Positions 34,082 through 43,833 are shown, counted from the first letter of the stretch. The stretch is 64,000 bases of DNA from Paenibacillus aurantius (GCF_032268605.1 NZ_CP130318.1:1519001-1583000), one strand, 5' to 3'. The notes: generated from the sequence alone by a model not told the origin. Program-made: numbers and translations.

Positions 34082-36397
34082 CTAATCCGCTCTCCCGTAT
34101 TTCTCCCGGTACTGGCCGGGGGTCATGTCCTCCTGTTTGCGGAAGGAACGGATGAAGTTCTGGGAGTTGAGGTACTGGAGCCGCTCCGCGATTTCCTTGA
34201 TGGTCATGTCCGTTTCCTTCAGCCATTTCTTGGCCATGTGGAGCCGGTAGGAAAGAAGGTATTCGCTGAACGTCTGGTTGGTTTCCTTGCGGAAGACCCC
34301 GCTCAAATAATTGGCGTTGTAATGAAGCTCCGCCGCACACGACTCGATGGTCAAATTCGTATCATAATGGTTGACGATCCTGTCGATGACCTGCTCGGAG
34401 ATGTTGCGGTACTGCGAGTTCCGGCGTTCCCGGAAGATAGCAATAAGGGGAAGCAGCAGGCGTTTCCGGAACCAGGCCTCCATCTCGTCGGCGAGCTGAA
34501 TGCGGTTAAGCTCCTCATAGAGCGAGCTGCCGCCGGTATCCAGCTGGTGCAGGGAAATGCCGGATTCCTGCATGACTCCGAGCAGCTTGTTGAGCAGGCG
34601 GTTGACCGACACCTGGTATTCCTGCAAGGTGAGCTCGTGCCGGAAAACCGCCTGCATGAACCGGCTGAGGAGGACAAGGGCGGGTTCTTCCTCCGCCAGC
34701 GTAATCGCGTCCACGAGCTCGCTCTCCAAGCCGCTTGGGTAGTCGATGGCGAGCCGGTGGCGTCCGCTGTTGACGTCCGCATACTGGATGATGACGCTGC
34801 TGCCGAGCTGAATGCGCTGCTTGAGCGCCTCGTGTCCTTCCCGGTAGGCGATGGAAGCGGCCCGTACCTCCTCGAACGGAAGACTGAGGCCGATGCTGAT
34901 CCCGAGTTTCAGCACCTCGCGCACCTTTTGCTGAATGGATTCGGTCGTCCGGTACAAATAGTCGGCGAAGGCTTCCTTGTCCGGCTCCGCCGTTCCGATG
35001 AGGGTCACCTGCGTCTGCTCGATGAAGATAGGCGGGAACCGGGTTTCCGGAGGAATGAGCTCCTCGATCATATTGTTGATCGCAAAGAGCAGCAGATCGG
35101 AATCCTCTTTGCCGTAATGGGTCTTCTCCAGCGAATCGATCTGAAGCGTCAGCACGGCCATGTACGTCCAGCTTCCGGCTTTCTCGCCGAGACCGAACAG
35201 CTCCAGCTTCTCGGTCAGGTCGCTTCGTCTTACCGAGCCTTGGTAAAGGCGGAGCAGGAAGAAGGTCCGGGCCTGCTGCAGATGGTGCTGCACCTCATGC
35301 TCCAGTGCCGAATTGGATTGATACAGCGCCTGCATGCGGTCTCCGATGATTTCGAATTCGTTCGCTTTCCTGCCGTTCTCCTTGCCCGGAAGCCTTTCGG
35401 CGAGCTGGTTCATCAACCGGCCGATGGGAGAATACATGCGCCTCGATCCGATCAGCGTGACGCCGACAAAGGCCAGGATGATGAGGACGCAGACCAGAAT
35501 CGTATAGTTGGCGATTTTCTTAGTGTCCATCAGCAGGCGGTCCAGGGAGATCACGGACACATAAATCCAGCCGTTAAAATCGCTTTTCAAATAAGTCGCG
35601 GTATAACGTTCCCCGTTCCGGCTTGTCTCGAATTGTCCCGAGGCATGGGAGAGGACGCTCATGTCGGGAAGGAAGCCCGTATCCGCCGCATAGTGGCCGA
35701 TCAGGGCCGGATTGGAATGATACTGCAGCTGCCCCCGCTCGTCCAGGATCATGACGGTTTCCGACGGCTGCGGGGTATAGTGGAGAATATCCGCGATTCC
35801 GCACGCCGACAGGTTGGCATAGGCGAGCCCGTCCTTCTCCAGCGCCTTCACGGGGAGCTTCTTGATCAGGCTGATCGTGTAGGGACAAGAGATGGCGTTG
35901 GCTTTCTCTTCGCTGTAGAACCACACTGTGGGATTCAGCATCCAGGTAGTCTCCCGGGGCATGAGCCTCTCCCCGTAAATCTGGGCATGGTGGAGATATT
36001 CGTCGAACCGGTAATAGCCGGAATTTTTGATCATCCAATTCTTCTGAAAGTTGACGATCACGACATCGTCGAGCTTCGTATAGAAGGACTGGGTGCTGCT
36101 GATTTCCTTGCGGAGGCTGTTGTACATCTCAAAATGGTCCGGAGCGTAGGGCTCGTTTAAGGCTTTGGCCATCGTATTCGAATTGATCAGCTGATTGAGG
36201 GCGTGGTTGATCGTCAGCAGGGTCTCCTCCACCTTGGAATTCATCTGGCCGAGCAGCTGGGCCTGGCTCCGGTTCACTTGTTTCTGAAACTCCTTGGCCG
36301 ATTGCTGGTAAGAAATGAACCCGAGGAAGAGGACGGGCAGTGTGCAGAGGATACAGCCGAACACGATCATTTTGGTAAAGAAGCTGATAGGACGCAT
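34082..36397 (-). CDS. Membrane-anchored AraC-family regulator (one-component sensor)
   Basis: A 771-residue protein with sensor and DNA-binding parts in one chain. Membrane helices lie at residues about 10-31 and 300-322. The region between faces outside and resembles a Cache-type sensor (dCACHE). The C-terminal hundred residues form an AraC helix-turn-helix pair (NYLSGVFRKETNQTFSEYL, MTIKEIAERL, PGQYREKYG). It is divergent from a sugar ABC transporter operon 126 bases away and should activate it on sensing the sugar or a loaded binding protein. This replaces the separate kinase and YesN-type regulator often seen beside such transporters. Confidence 0.9.
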   Translation of the reverse strand: MRPISFFTKMIVFGCILCTLPVLFLGFISYQQSAKEFQKQVNRSQAQLLGQMNSKVEETLLTINHALNQLINSNTMAKALNEPYAPDHFEMYNSLRKEISSTQSFYTKLDDVVIVNFQKNWMIKNSGYYRFDEYLHHAQIYGERLMPRETTWMLNPTVWFYSEEKANAISCPYTISLIKKLPVKALEKDGLAYANLSACGIADILHYTPQPSETVMILDERGQLQYHSNPALIGHYAADTGFLPDMSVLSHASGQFETSRNGERYTATYLKSDFNGWIYVSVISLDRLLMDTKKIANYTILVCVLIILAFVGVTLIGSRRMYSPIGRLMNQLAERLPGKENGRKANEFEIIGDRMQALYQSNSALEHEVQHHLQQARTFFLLRLYQGSVRRSDLTEKLELFGLGEKAGSWTYMAVLTLQIDSLEKTHYGKEDSDLLLFAINNMIEELIPPETRFPPIFIEQTQVTLIGTAEPDKEAFADYLYRTTESIQQKVREVLKLGISIGLSLPFEEVRAASIAYREGHEALKQRIQLGSSVIIQYADVNSGRHRLAIDYPSGLESELVDAITLAEEEPALVLLSRFMQAVFRHELTLQEYQVSVNRLLNKLLGVMQESGISLHQLDTGGSSLYEELNRIQLADEMEAWFRKRLLLPLIAIFRERRNSQYRNISEQVIDRIVNHYDTNLTIESCAAELHYNANYLSGVFRKETNQTFSEYLLSYRLHMAKKWLKETDMTIKEIAERLQYLNSQNFIRSFRKQEDMTPGQYREKYGRAD

Positions 36398-36522
36398 CCG
36401 TGTCCCCTTTCCCGTTGAGATATCGCTTACATTGTAACAAGAGTAAGGGGTTGGGGCAACGCGGAACTTGAGGTATAATGCGTAATATCAAACGGCCAAT
36501 GGAGAAGGAGGCGGGGGATGGC

Positions 36523-38046
36523 ATGAGGGCAGGAGCGGCTCTGGGTGCAGCGGGAAAGGTGGCGATCGGGCTTCTTGCCTTGGCTTTGAGCGGCTGCACC
36601 GGGGAAGAACGAACCCATCCCGAGCGGACGGATGCCTTACCCATCAGCCTGATGGTAACGCTGCATCAACCAAGCGAGCCTTCTCGTGAGATGCTCGATA
36701 TCTTCAACCGGATGATCGGAGCGGAGCTGCAGATCGATTGGGTGCCGAGCGACATTTACCGGGAGAAGCTGCTCAATGCGGTGGAGACGAATACGCTGAA
36801 GAAGGTGACCGGGGTCAACGAATCCGATTATTATCTTCTCAAAAATGCCATTCGCTCCGAAATGTTCTGGGAAATCGGCCCGTTCCTGGACGCTTACCCC
36901 AATCTCAGCAAGCTGGACCCGAAGGTGCTCCGGCAGACGGCGGTAGACGGGAAGCTCTACGGATTGTATTCGGAGAGGTGGCCTTCCCGGCAGGGCCTCA
37001 TCATCCGAAAGGACTGGATGGATAAGCTTGGGCTCCGCCCTCCCGAGACGACGGACGAGCTGTATACGCTGCTGAGCCGGTTTACGAAGGACGATCCGGA
37101 CGGCAACGGCAAGGCGGACACCTATGGGCTTACGGACCGGAACGACCTGATCTATGGGGCGTTCAAAACCTTCTCCTCGTACTTCGGGACCCCCAACAAC
37201 TGGACCTTGTCCAATGGACGGCCGCAGCCGGATTTCATGACGGGGGCTTACCTCGATACGATGGATTACATGAAGAAGCTGTACGACGAGGGCTTGATCA
37301 ACCGGGATTTTGCCGTGACGAGCAAGCAGATTCAGCGGTACCGTTTCCTGACGGGCCAATCGGGGGTCATGGTTGGGGCCATGGATGACGCTCCCCGGCT
37401 GCAGGACGAGCTGAAGCGCATCCAGCCCAACGCCGAGCTCGCGCTCGTCAACCGCATCGAAGGGCCCCAAGGCTTCGGCATCTGGTCCATTCCGGATTAC
37501 AGCGGCATCTTCCTCTTCTCCAAGCGGGCCATCCCGACGGAGAGCGAGCTCAAGCGCATCCTGGCTGTCTATGACCGGATGCTGGAGCCCGGGCCGACCA
37601 ATTTCCTCCGGTATGGCATTCAAGACAAGCATTACAAGGTCATCGAAGGCAAGGTCGCTCCCGAACCAGGCATGAACGAGGACCGGAACGCCAACGTGCT
37701 GCCGTTCTACTCCCTGATGATTCAGAACATCAGCAATCCCGGCTTGCTCCGGCTCAGCGATAAAGGACAGCAGCCGCTTGTCGTATTGGCCCAGAGGCTG
37801 ACCGACGACAATGGAAAGCATCTGATCCGCGATCCGATGCTCGGGCTCTCTTCTCCTACGTATGATGCGAAAGGGACGGAATTATCGGACATCATCACGA
37901 ATGCCACGTATCATTACATTCTCGGCCAGCTGGACCGCAAGGGCTTCGAGGAGCAAGTGAAGCTGTGGCGCCAGGCTGGCGGAGACAAGGTCATGGAAGA
38001 GCTGGCGCAGGCTCATGCGGCCAAGCCCGGGGAAGCCACTAAATAA
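36523..38046 (+). CDS. Extracellular solute-binding lipoprotein (LplA type), first copy
   Basis: A 507-residue sugar-binding protein. The signal peptide ends in the lipobox LALSGC. The stretch KDDPDGNGKADTYGL is an EF-hand-like calcium loop often present in large LplA-type binding proteins. It is a clear paralogue of the next gene (shared GTPNNW, KDWMDKLG, NRDFAVTSK). In-frame ATGs exist at 36478 and 36499, but the ATG at 36523 has GAAGGAGG upstream and gives a compact signal peptide. A terminator separates it from the second copy. It probably feeds or modulates the same two permeases, or interacts with the divergent sensor. Confidence 0.85.
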   Translation: MRAGAALGAAGKVAIGLLALALSGCTGEERTHPERTDALPISLMVTLHQPSEPSREMLDIFNRMIGAELQIDWVPSDIYREKLLNAVETNTLKKVTGVNESDYYLLKNAIRSEMFWEIGPFLDAYPNLSKLDPKVLRQTAVDGKLYGLYSERWPSRQGLIIRKDWMDKLGLRPPETTDELYTLLSRFTKDDPDGNGKADTYGLTDRNDLIYGAFKTFSSYFGTPNNWTLSNGRPQPDFMTGAYLDTMDYMKKLYDEGLINRDFAVTSKQIQRYRFLTGQSGVMVGAMDDAPRLQDELKRIQPNAELALVNRIEGPQGFGIWSIPDYSGIFLFSKRAIPTESELKRILAVYDRMLEPGPTNFLRYGIQDKHYKVIEGKVAPEPGMNEDRNANVLPFYSLMIQNISNPGLLRLSDKGQQPLVVLAQRLTDDNGKHLIRDPMLGLSSPTYDAKGTELSDIITNATYHYILGQLDRKGFEEQVKLWRQAGGDKVMEELAQAHAAKPGEATK

Positions 38047-38049
38047 AGC

Positions 38050-38082
38050 AAGCCGCCGATCTCGCGGATCGGCGGCTTTTTT
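38050..38082 (+). terminator. Intrinsic terminator between the two binding-protein genes
   Basis: GCCGCCGATC (38052-38061) pairs with GATCGGCGGC (38067-38076), followed by TTTTTT. It would give the first binding protein its own transcript. Confidence 0.85.
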
Positions 38083-38242
38083 CATGGCATCACAGGCATA
38101 ATCATTACCTCAGATCGCTTAGAAAACCGCGGAACGGAGGGCTTTGCTGCCCTTCTGCTGAGGGAATGATTGTTTACGTCATCCACGCCGGGACGTAGGC
38201 TCAAAGGGTAAGGTTCACATTACCCAAAGGGGGAAACGAGCA

Positions 38243-39769
38243 ATGGTATCAACCAACCGGCTGGTTAAATGGACAAGTACGGCAAGTGCCATCGTCTTGG
38301 CCGCTTCGGCCTTGGCAGGCTGCGGGAGCAAGGAAACAGGCGGCGCCTCCGGATCGGGCACAAGCCCCAATCCATCGGATAATGCGCCCCTCAAGATCAC
38401 CATGATGGCCGATCTTCATACGCCCGAGGTGCCTTCCGACGAAGTGCTTAAAGCTCTGGAAGAGAAAACCAATGCGAAATTCACCGTTCAATGGGTGCCG
38501 GACGGCAACTACGACGAGAAGTTCCAGGCGGCGCTCGCCACCGGATCGCTTCCGCAGGTGGCGTGGCTGAAGAACGCCGCTTCCGTGGCGCTTGTGCGCA
38601 GTGCTATCGAAAGCGGCCAATTCTGGGAAGTCGGCCCGTATTTGAAGGATTACAAAAATTTGAGCAAGCTGAACGGGAACACGCTCAACAATACCAAGAT
38701 CAACGGCAAAATCTACTCGCTCTACCAGGAGAGGGATTTGGCCCGCTCCGGGGTGATTTACCGGAAGGATTGGGCAGATAAGCTCGGCATCGCCGAGCCG
38801 AAGACAACCGACGACCTCTATACCATGCTGAAGAAATTCAAGGAGGCGGATCTGGGCGGAGGCGGAAACACCATCGGGCTCGCCGACAGGAACGATCTCG
38901 TCTACGGTTCCTTCAAGGCGCTGAGCTCCTGGTTCGGAACCCCGAACAACTGGGGCGTGGAGAACGGCAAGCTCGTTCCCGACTTCATGACCAAAGGGTA
39001 CCTGGACACGATGAAATTCCTCAAGAAGCTCTACAGCGAAGGGCTGATCAATAAGGACTTCCCGGTCACGAGCAAGGCGGACCAGCAGAACCTGATGTAC
39101 ACGGGCAAGGCCGGGGTCTACATCGGCAACATGCCGGACGTCAAGACCATGCAGGAGAAGACGGTGAAGAACGTGCCGGGGGCCCAATTTGACGTCACGA
39201 ATACCATCAACGGCCCGGATGGGAAGCCGGGGCTTTGGTCGCTGCCGGGTTACGGCTCGCTGATGCTGTTCCCGAAATCGTCGGTGAAAACCGAGGCCGA
39301 CCTGAAGAAGCTGCTGGCGGTGTTCGACAAGTTCTTTGACCCGGAGGTGGCCGACCTTCTCAAGTACGGAATCGAAGGCAAGCATTATACGAAGAAGGAC
39401 GGGAAGGTGGTTCCGGACAGCGACGTCAAAAAGCTCGAAAAGGAAGCCACCCCGTACCTGGGAATGGCGCTGGCTGACACCACGAACATCACCCCCTCGT
39501 TCTATACGCTCCCGGTGATGGAGAAGGCTAATACGCTGGTCAAGGCCGCCGAGAAGTTCGCCATTGCCGATCCGGCCGCTCCGCTTGCTTCTAAGACGGC
39601 GATCGAGAAGGGCAACCGGCTGCAGGATATCATCAAGGACGGCACGTATCAGTTCATTCTGGGCAAGATCGATGAGAAGGGCTTCCAGGACGTCATCAAG
39701 AAGTGGCAGGACCAAGGTGGGGCCCAGATCATTTCGGAATACAACGCGGAGTATGCCAAGGGCAAATAA
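38243..39769 (+). CDS. Extracellular solute-binding lipoprotein (LplA type), second copy
   Basis: A 508-residue lipoprotein with lipobox ALAGC near residue 26, followed by a Gly/Ser-rich linker. It captures an oligosaccharide or complex sugar for the LplB/YtcP-type permeases encoded next. The calcium-loop region of the first copy is replaced here by DLGGGGNTIGL, so the aspartates are lost. GGGGGAAACGAG precedes the ATG. Just upstream, GGGTAA (38206-38211) and TTACCC (38220-38225) form a small inverted repeat of possible regulatory use. Permease genes follow 69 bases downstream. Confidence 0.88.
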   Translation: MVSTNRLVKWTSTASAIVLAASALAGCGSKETGGASGSGTSPNPSDNAPLKITMMADLHTPEVPSDEVLKALEEKTNAKFTVQWVPDGNYDEKFQAALATGSLPQVAWLKNAASVALVRSAIESGQFWEVGPYLKDYKNLSKLNGNTLNNTKINGKIYSLYQERDLARSGVIYRKDWADKLGIAEPKTTDDLYTMLKKFKEADLGGGGNTIGLADRNDLVYGSFKALSSWFGTPNNWGVENGKLVPDFMTKGYLDTMKFLKKLYSEGLINKDFPVTSKADQQNLMYTGKAGVYIGNMPDVKTMQEKTVKNVPGAQFDVTNTINGPDGKPGLWSLPGYGSLMLFPKSSVKTEADLKKLLAVFDKFFDPEVADLLKYGIEGKHYTKKDGKVVPDSDVKKLEKEATPYLGMALADTTNITPSFYTLPVMEKANTLVKAAEKFAIADPAAPLASKTAIEKGNRLQDIIKDGTYQFILGKIDEKGFQDVIKKWQDQGGAQIISEYNAEYAKGK

Positions 39770-39838
39770 GGAGAAGGACGGAGAAAGGAAGGTCCCCGCC
39801 GGGCCTTCCCTTCCATCCGAGAGGAGGAGGAATGGGGA

Positions 39839-40792
39839 ATGAAGACCGTGACGGCCGCCAACCGAATCGCCCAAGCCCCCCGTACCCGAAGTGCATGGAA
39901 GCGGAGGGTGGTGCGCAACCGGTATATGTATCTCATGATCCTGCCGGGTCTGATTTATTTTCTTGTCTTCAAATATTTGCCGATGTGGGGTCTGATCATC
40001 TCCTTTCAAGACTATGTTCCCTTCCAGGGAATTCTGCACAGTCCATGGGTCGGCTTCAAGCAGTTTAACCGGCTCTTTACGGACCCCGATTTCTGGGGGA
40101 TCTTTCGCAATACGCTCAGTCTCTTTCTGTTAAATATCGTGTTCTATACTCCGGTTCCGATCGTGCTTGCCATCATGCTGAACGAAGTGGCCCATCCTTT
40201 CTTCAAGAGAATCGTCCAGACGATCGTCTATATCCCTCATTTTCTGTCGTGGGTGATCGTCGTATCGATCTCGTTCGTTATGCTTACCCTGGACGGGGGC
40301 ATCGTCAATGAAATGCTGCGCTATTTCGGCTTCGGGGAAATCAATTTCCTGCTCGATTCGGCGTATTCCCGTCCTCTCTATATTCTGCAGACGATCTGGA
40401 GGGAAGCCGGCTGGGGAACCATCGTGTACCTCGCGGCGATCGCTTCCATCGATCCCGGGCTGTACGAGGCGGCCCGCATGGACGGCGCCGGTCGGTTCCG
40501 GCAAATTTGGCACATCACCTTTCCGGCCATCCGAAGCGTCGTAATCGTGCTGCTTATCCTCCGGATCGGAAGCGTCATGGACCACAGCTTCGAGCACGTT
40601 TTTCTGCTAATCAATTCCATGAACCGTCAAGTGATGGATATCTTTGACACGTATGTGTTTACGGCAGGCGTCCAGCAGGGGCAGTACAGCTATACGACGG
40701 CGGTCGGCTTCTTCAAATCTTTTATCGGGCTCGCGCTGGTCATGCTTTCCAACTGGCTGGCCCGCCGGTTCGGCGAGGAAGGGGTGTATTGA
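39839..40792 (+). CDS. Sugar ABC transporter permease (LplB type)
   Basis: A 317-residue inner-membrane permease with about six helices. The EAA loop appears as YEAARMDGAGRFRQIWHITFP. The N-terminal phrase YLMILPGLIYFLVFKYLPMWG is characteristic of LplB-type permeases paired with LplA-type binding proteins. GAGGAGGAGG precedes the ATG. The second permease gene starts one base after its stop codon. No ATPase gene is present, as is usual for this subfamily, which shares an MsmX-type ATPase encoded elsewhere. Confidence 0.9.
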   Translation: MKTVTAANRIAQAPRTRSAWKRRVVRNRYMYLMILPGLIYFLVFKYLPMWGLIISFQDYVPFQGILHSPWVGFKQFNRLFTDPDFWGIFRNTLSLFLLNIVFYTPVPIVLAIMLNEVAHPFFKRIVQTIVYIPHFLSWVIVVSISFVMLTLDGGIVNEMLRYFGFGEINFLLDSAYSRPLYILQTIWREAGWGTIVYLAAIASIDPGLYEAARMDGAGRFRQIWHITFPAIRSVVIVLLILRIGSVMDHSFEHVFLLINSMNRQVMDIFDTYVFTAGVQQGQYSYTTAVGFFKSFIGLALVMLSNWLARRFGEEGVY

Positions 40793-40793
40793 G

Positions 40794-41666
40794 ATGGTAA
40801 AGGACAAAACAGCGGGCAGCCGGCTATTCGACATCTTCAACTATTTGCTGCTTCTGCTCGTCGCTCTTGTGGTCTTTCTTCCGATCATGCACGTAGTCAT
40901 GAGCTCGTTCGCCACCGTAGAGGAAATGGCAAGGAAGCCGTTTATCCTCATTCCCGAAACTTTTACGCTCGTGGCCTACCGGTACGTGCTCTCCACGGGC
41001 GCGGTCTTCAAGGCGCTCGGGGTATCGGCCGGCATTACCATCGTCGGGACGGCGGTCAGCATGTTCACCACCTCCCTGATGGCGTACGGCTTGACGAGAC
41101 GCGATCTGGACGGCCGCAAGGTCATCAACTTCCTGATCGTCTTCACGATGCTGTTCAGCGGAGGACTGATCCCGACCTTCCTAGTCGTCAAGGAGCTCGG
41201 CCTCATCAATTCTTATTGGGCGTTGATCATTCCTAACGCCGTCAGTGCCTTCAACCTGGTGATCATGCGGAGCTTCTTCATGAACCTGCCGGACGGGATC
41301 GAGGAATCGGCGCGGATTGACGGATGCAGCGATTTCGGAACCCTGTTCCGCATTGTTCTGCCTCTTTCCATGGCGGTGATTGCCACCATCTCGCTCTTCT
41401 ACGCGGTTTATTTCTGGAACTCTTACCAGAGCGCGATCCTCTATATTAACGATGCGGAGAAATGGCCGCTGCAGGTGCTGCTCCGCCAGATTGTTCTCGT
41501 GGCGAGCGGGATCAGCGCGGATACGGCGAACGATTTCGTCCAGCCGCCGGAGCAGACCGTCAAGATGGCCGTTATCGTCATCGCGACCGTGCCCATTCTG
41601 CTGGTTTACCCGTTCCTGCAAAAATATTTTGCCAAAGGAGCCCTCGTCGGTTCTGTGAAAGGATAA
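40794..41666 (+). CDS. Sugar ABC transporter permease (LplC/YtcP type)
   Basis: A 290-residue second permease with about six helices. The EAA loop reads EESARIDGCSDFGTLFRIVLP. The N-terminal LPIMHVVMSSFATVEEMARKP and the C-terminal VGSVKG are typical of the YtcP/LplC branch. The ATG at 40794 lies directly after the first permease gene, with GAGGAAGGGGTG upstream. It ends the transporter operon; a terminator follows at 41704-41743. Confidence 0.9.
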   Translation: MVKDKTAGSRLFDIFNYLLLLLVALVVFLPIMHVVMSSFATVEEMARKPFILIPETFTLVAYRYVLSTGAVFKALGVSAGITIVGTAVSMFTTSLMAYGLTRRDLDGRKVINFLIVFTMLFSGGLIPTFLVVKELGLINSYWALIIPNAVSAFNLVIMRSFFMNLPDGIEESARIDGCSDFGTLFRIVLPLSMAVIATISLFYAVYFWNSYQSAILYINDAEKWPLQVLLRQIVLVASGISADTANDFVQPPEQTVKMAVIVIATVPILLVYPFLQKYFAKGALVGSVKG

Positions 41667-41703
41667 AATGGAAGCGTAATCCAAATCAGTCCTCTATTCT
41701 TAT

Positions 41704-41743
41704 GAACCCGTATTTCCGCTCCCAAGCGGAGGTCCGGGTTTTT
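41704..41743 (+). terminator. Intrinsic terminator after the sugar transporter operon
   Basis: AACCCG with CGGGTT forms the base and TCCGCT with AGCGGA the upper stem; TTTTT follows. Confidence 0.8.
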
Positions 41744-41805
41744 GGCATGGATCGAAAGTCCCGGCAAGGCGGAAGCCTGTTTCGTTTCCCCGCCCTTCTC
41801 CTGCG

Positions 41806-41834
41806 AACGTAATTCCTTGGCGCTGTATACACTA
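41806..41834 (+). promoter_or_regulatory. Sigma-K-like promoter before the CotS-like pair
   Basis: AACG (41806-41809), 16 bases, then TATACACTA (41826-41834). The -10 differs from CATANNNTA only in its first base, and the AC of the -35 box is at the right distance. Confidence 0.4.
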
Positions 41835-41930
41835 TTGGAAACCGATCCTTTTCACTGCCGAATGCCTTCTGTGGTCAGGGGATTCGGAATTGGATTCAGC
41901 ATTCGCTCCGGGAAGGGAGGAGAAAGACGG

Positions 41931-42911
41931 ATGTCCCATCTAAAGAAGCGGAAATCCGTTTTCAGAACAATCGAACGCGCCTATAGATGGAAAATTCATT
42001 CCCTCAAGGCCTACCGCTCCGCTTATCATGGACTGGCCGCTTACCGGGCGGAAACGGAACGGGGCGCTCTGATGATCAAGCCCTTCAAAGGCAGCCGCCG
42101 CCGAATCCGGCAGCTCGCCTCCTATTCCGCCCGCTTGGGCAAATTAGGATTCCGCGGCATGCCCCTGTGGAAAAGAACCGTGTCCGGAAAGCTCTGGGTA
42201 AGCGCGAAAGGGCGGATGTACTATGTAACGCCATGGGTTCACGGCAGCAAGCTGGACGGACGCCTATCCCACTTGAGGAAGCTTGGCCGGGTGCTGGCCC
42301 GGCTTCATACCTTGTCGCGGCGCCTGAATTTGCCGCCGGCCCCTAGATCCCTTCTTAAGGAGATCAGAAGGCAGCACACGTCCTTTGGCCGGAATATGCG
42401 GTTCGTCCGGAGCCAGGACCATTCGGCCGGCCGCTGGTTTCGGGAGAACGGCAGCCGCTGCCGGGAACTGGGTCTCCAAGCAATGGCTTGTCTGCAGAAG
42501 CAAAAGGTCAAGGCCCTGCTGAGAGGGGAGAGAAAGGCCCCGCCGCTCGTCCACCGGGACGTCACACGCCCCAATGTCATCGTGACAGGAGGAAAGGTCT
42601 CGATCATTGACTGGGACTCGATGGAAAGGGGCTCGAGCTACTACGATCTGGTCAAGACCCTCACCAATACCGCAGGCTTTCATCCCGGCCGGATGAAGGC
42701 CCTTCTGAAAGGGTACGAGGAGATTCGGCCTTTGAAGAAGACGGAACGCCGGCTGATCAGCGCCCTCTACCGGCTGCCTAGAGAGGCCTGGTATGTTTGT
42801 TCGCGCGCCAAAGCAGGCCAACCCGATGCTTCCATGCTGGCCATTCTGGATGCTACCTGGGAGGAGCGGCTGCTGGCGGTGCGATGGCTGGATTATTGGG
42901 CCGAAGGATAA
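41931..42911 (+). CDS. CotS-like kinase-fold protein
   Basis: A 326-residue protein of the aminoglycoside-phosphotransferase/CotS fold. Catalytic-type motifs are present: HRDVTRPNVIV (residues expected to hold catalytic Asp and Asn) and IIDWDSM (metal-binding Asp). The N-terminus is strongly basic (LKKRKSVFRTIERAYRWK). CotS and its relatives are inner-coat spore proteins in B. subtilis; whether they phosphorylate anything is not settled. The frame opens at 41742, but GGGAGGAG before the ATG at 41931 fixes the start. A second related gene follows 12 bases downstream. Confidence 0.83.
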   Translation: MSHLKKRKSVFRTIERAYRWKIHSLKAYRSAYHGLAAYRAETERGALMIKPFKGSRRRIRQLASYSARLGKLGFRGMPLWKRTVSGKLWVSAKGRMYYVTPWVHGSKLDGRLSHLRKLGRVLARLHTLSRRLNLPPAPRSLLKEIRRQHTSFGRNMRFVRSQDHSAGRWFRENGSRCRELGLQAMACLQKQKVKALLRGERKAPPLVHRDVTRPNVIVTGGKVSIIDWDSMERGSSYYDLVKTLTNTAGFHPGRMKALLKGYEEIRPLKKTERRLISALYRLPREAWYVCSRAKAGQPDASMLAILDATWEERLLAVRWLDYWAEG

Positions 42912-42923
42912 GGAGGAAACGGC

Positions 42924-43826
42924 ATGCCGCTGATGTCAGCGTTCCGGAGCGAATTCGGCTTCCGCATCAAGAAGAAGAGAAGGGTAAGGGACGTTTACCG
43001 GATCACCGGAACCGATGGAAAGGACTACTGCTACAAGCCATTTTCGTTTCCGGAGGAAGAGGTCGCCTTTCTTGCGCGCATCAATTTGTTTCTTACGGGC
43101 AAAGGGTACCGGTACACCCCGCGGCTTGCGGCCCCGGAAGGGGATAAGCTGTGGACGTGTCACCGGGGGAAATACTGGCTTCTGACCAATTGGGTAAAGG
43201 GAAGGCATCCGAATTACCGTAATCCCTCCCACTTCCGGAAAGGCTTGCGGACGCTGGCCAAGTTTCACAACCAAGCCGAGGGCTATGATGTCGAAGGGGC
43301 CCCAAGCAACCGGGTCCGTTACGACCAGATGCTCCGGCTGCCTGCCGAATACCGTAAGGAAATAACCACATATCCGGAGCTCAATGGCTTCCTCCGTTAC
43401 TGCGAGAGGGGGGAGGAGCTGCTCGCCGACCCTGCAGTCGAACGTTTAATGGCCACGGAGCGGAAAGCGGGGGCGTTCGTTCATGGGGATTACAATTACC
43501 CCAATGTTGTATTGGACCGTTCCCGCCGGCTTCATCTCATCGATATGGAGAACGCCTCGCTGAACGTCCGCATAATGGATCTCGCCCATATTCTCCACCG
43601 CAACTGCCCGTGGAACGCAGATGGAATGATGACCGCCATAGCGGAGTATGACCGCAAAAGACCGCTCGGTCCTGACGAACGCTTTGTGCTTTATGCGCTC
43701 CTGGTTTTGCCGTACCCGCTGGTGCGGGCCATCCGGATGTACGATTGGCGGTATCCCCGCTATGTGGCCCTGCCGTCTTATAAACGCCAGGAGGCATTTG
43801 CCCAAGCTCTTCTCGGGATGCTGTAG
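42924..43826 (+). CDS. CotS-like kinase-fold protein, second gene
   Basis: A 300-residue protein of the CotS/YsxE type. HGDYNYPNVVLD and LIDMENASLN correspond to the catalytic loop and metal-binding Asp of the phosphotransferase fold. The first 90 residues contain a lysine within CYKPFSFPEEEV that could bind ATP. It is cotranscribed with the other CotS-like gene and stops at a terminator 8 bases on. The tandem pair next to a giant repeat protein suggests a role in building or modifying the spore surface. Confidence 0.83.
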   Translation: MPLMSAFRSEFGFRIKKKRRVRDVYRITGTDGKDYCYKPFSFPEEEVAFLARINLFLTGKGYRYTPRLAAPEGDKLWTCHRGKYWLLTNWVKGRHPNYRNPSHFRKGLRTLAKFHNQAEGYDVEGAPSNRVRYDQMLRLPAEYRKEITTYPELNGFLRYCERGEELLADPAVERLMATERKAGAFVHGDYNYPNVVLDRSRRLHLIDMENASLNVRIMDLAHILHRNCPWNADGMMTAIAEYDRKRPLGPDERFVLYALLVLPYPLVRAIRMYDWRYPRYVALPSYKRQEAFAQALLGML

Positions 43827-43833
43827 TAGGCAG

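Noticed and set aside
38206-38225. GGGTAA/TTACCC inverted repeat as a riboswitch or attenuator
   Set aside because: Six-base arms with an eight-base loop and no terminator; it may be an operator but the evidence is too thin for its own entry.
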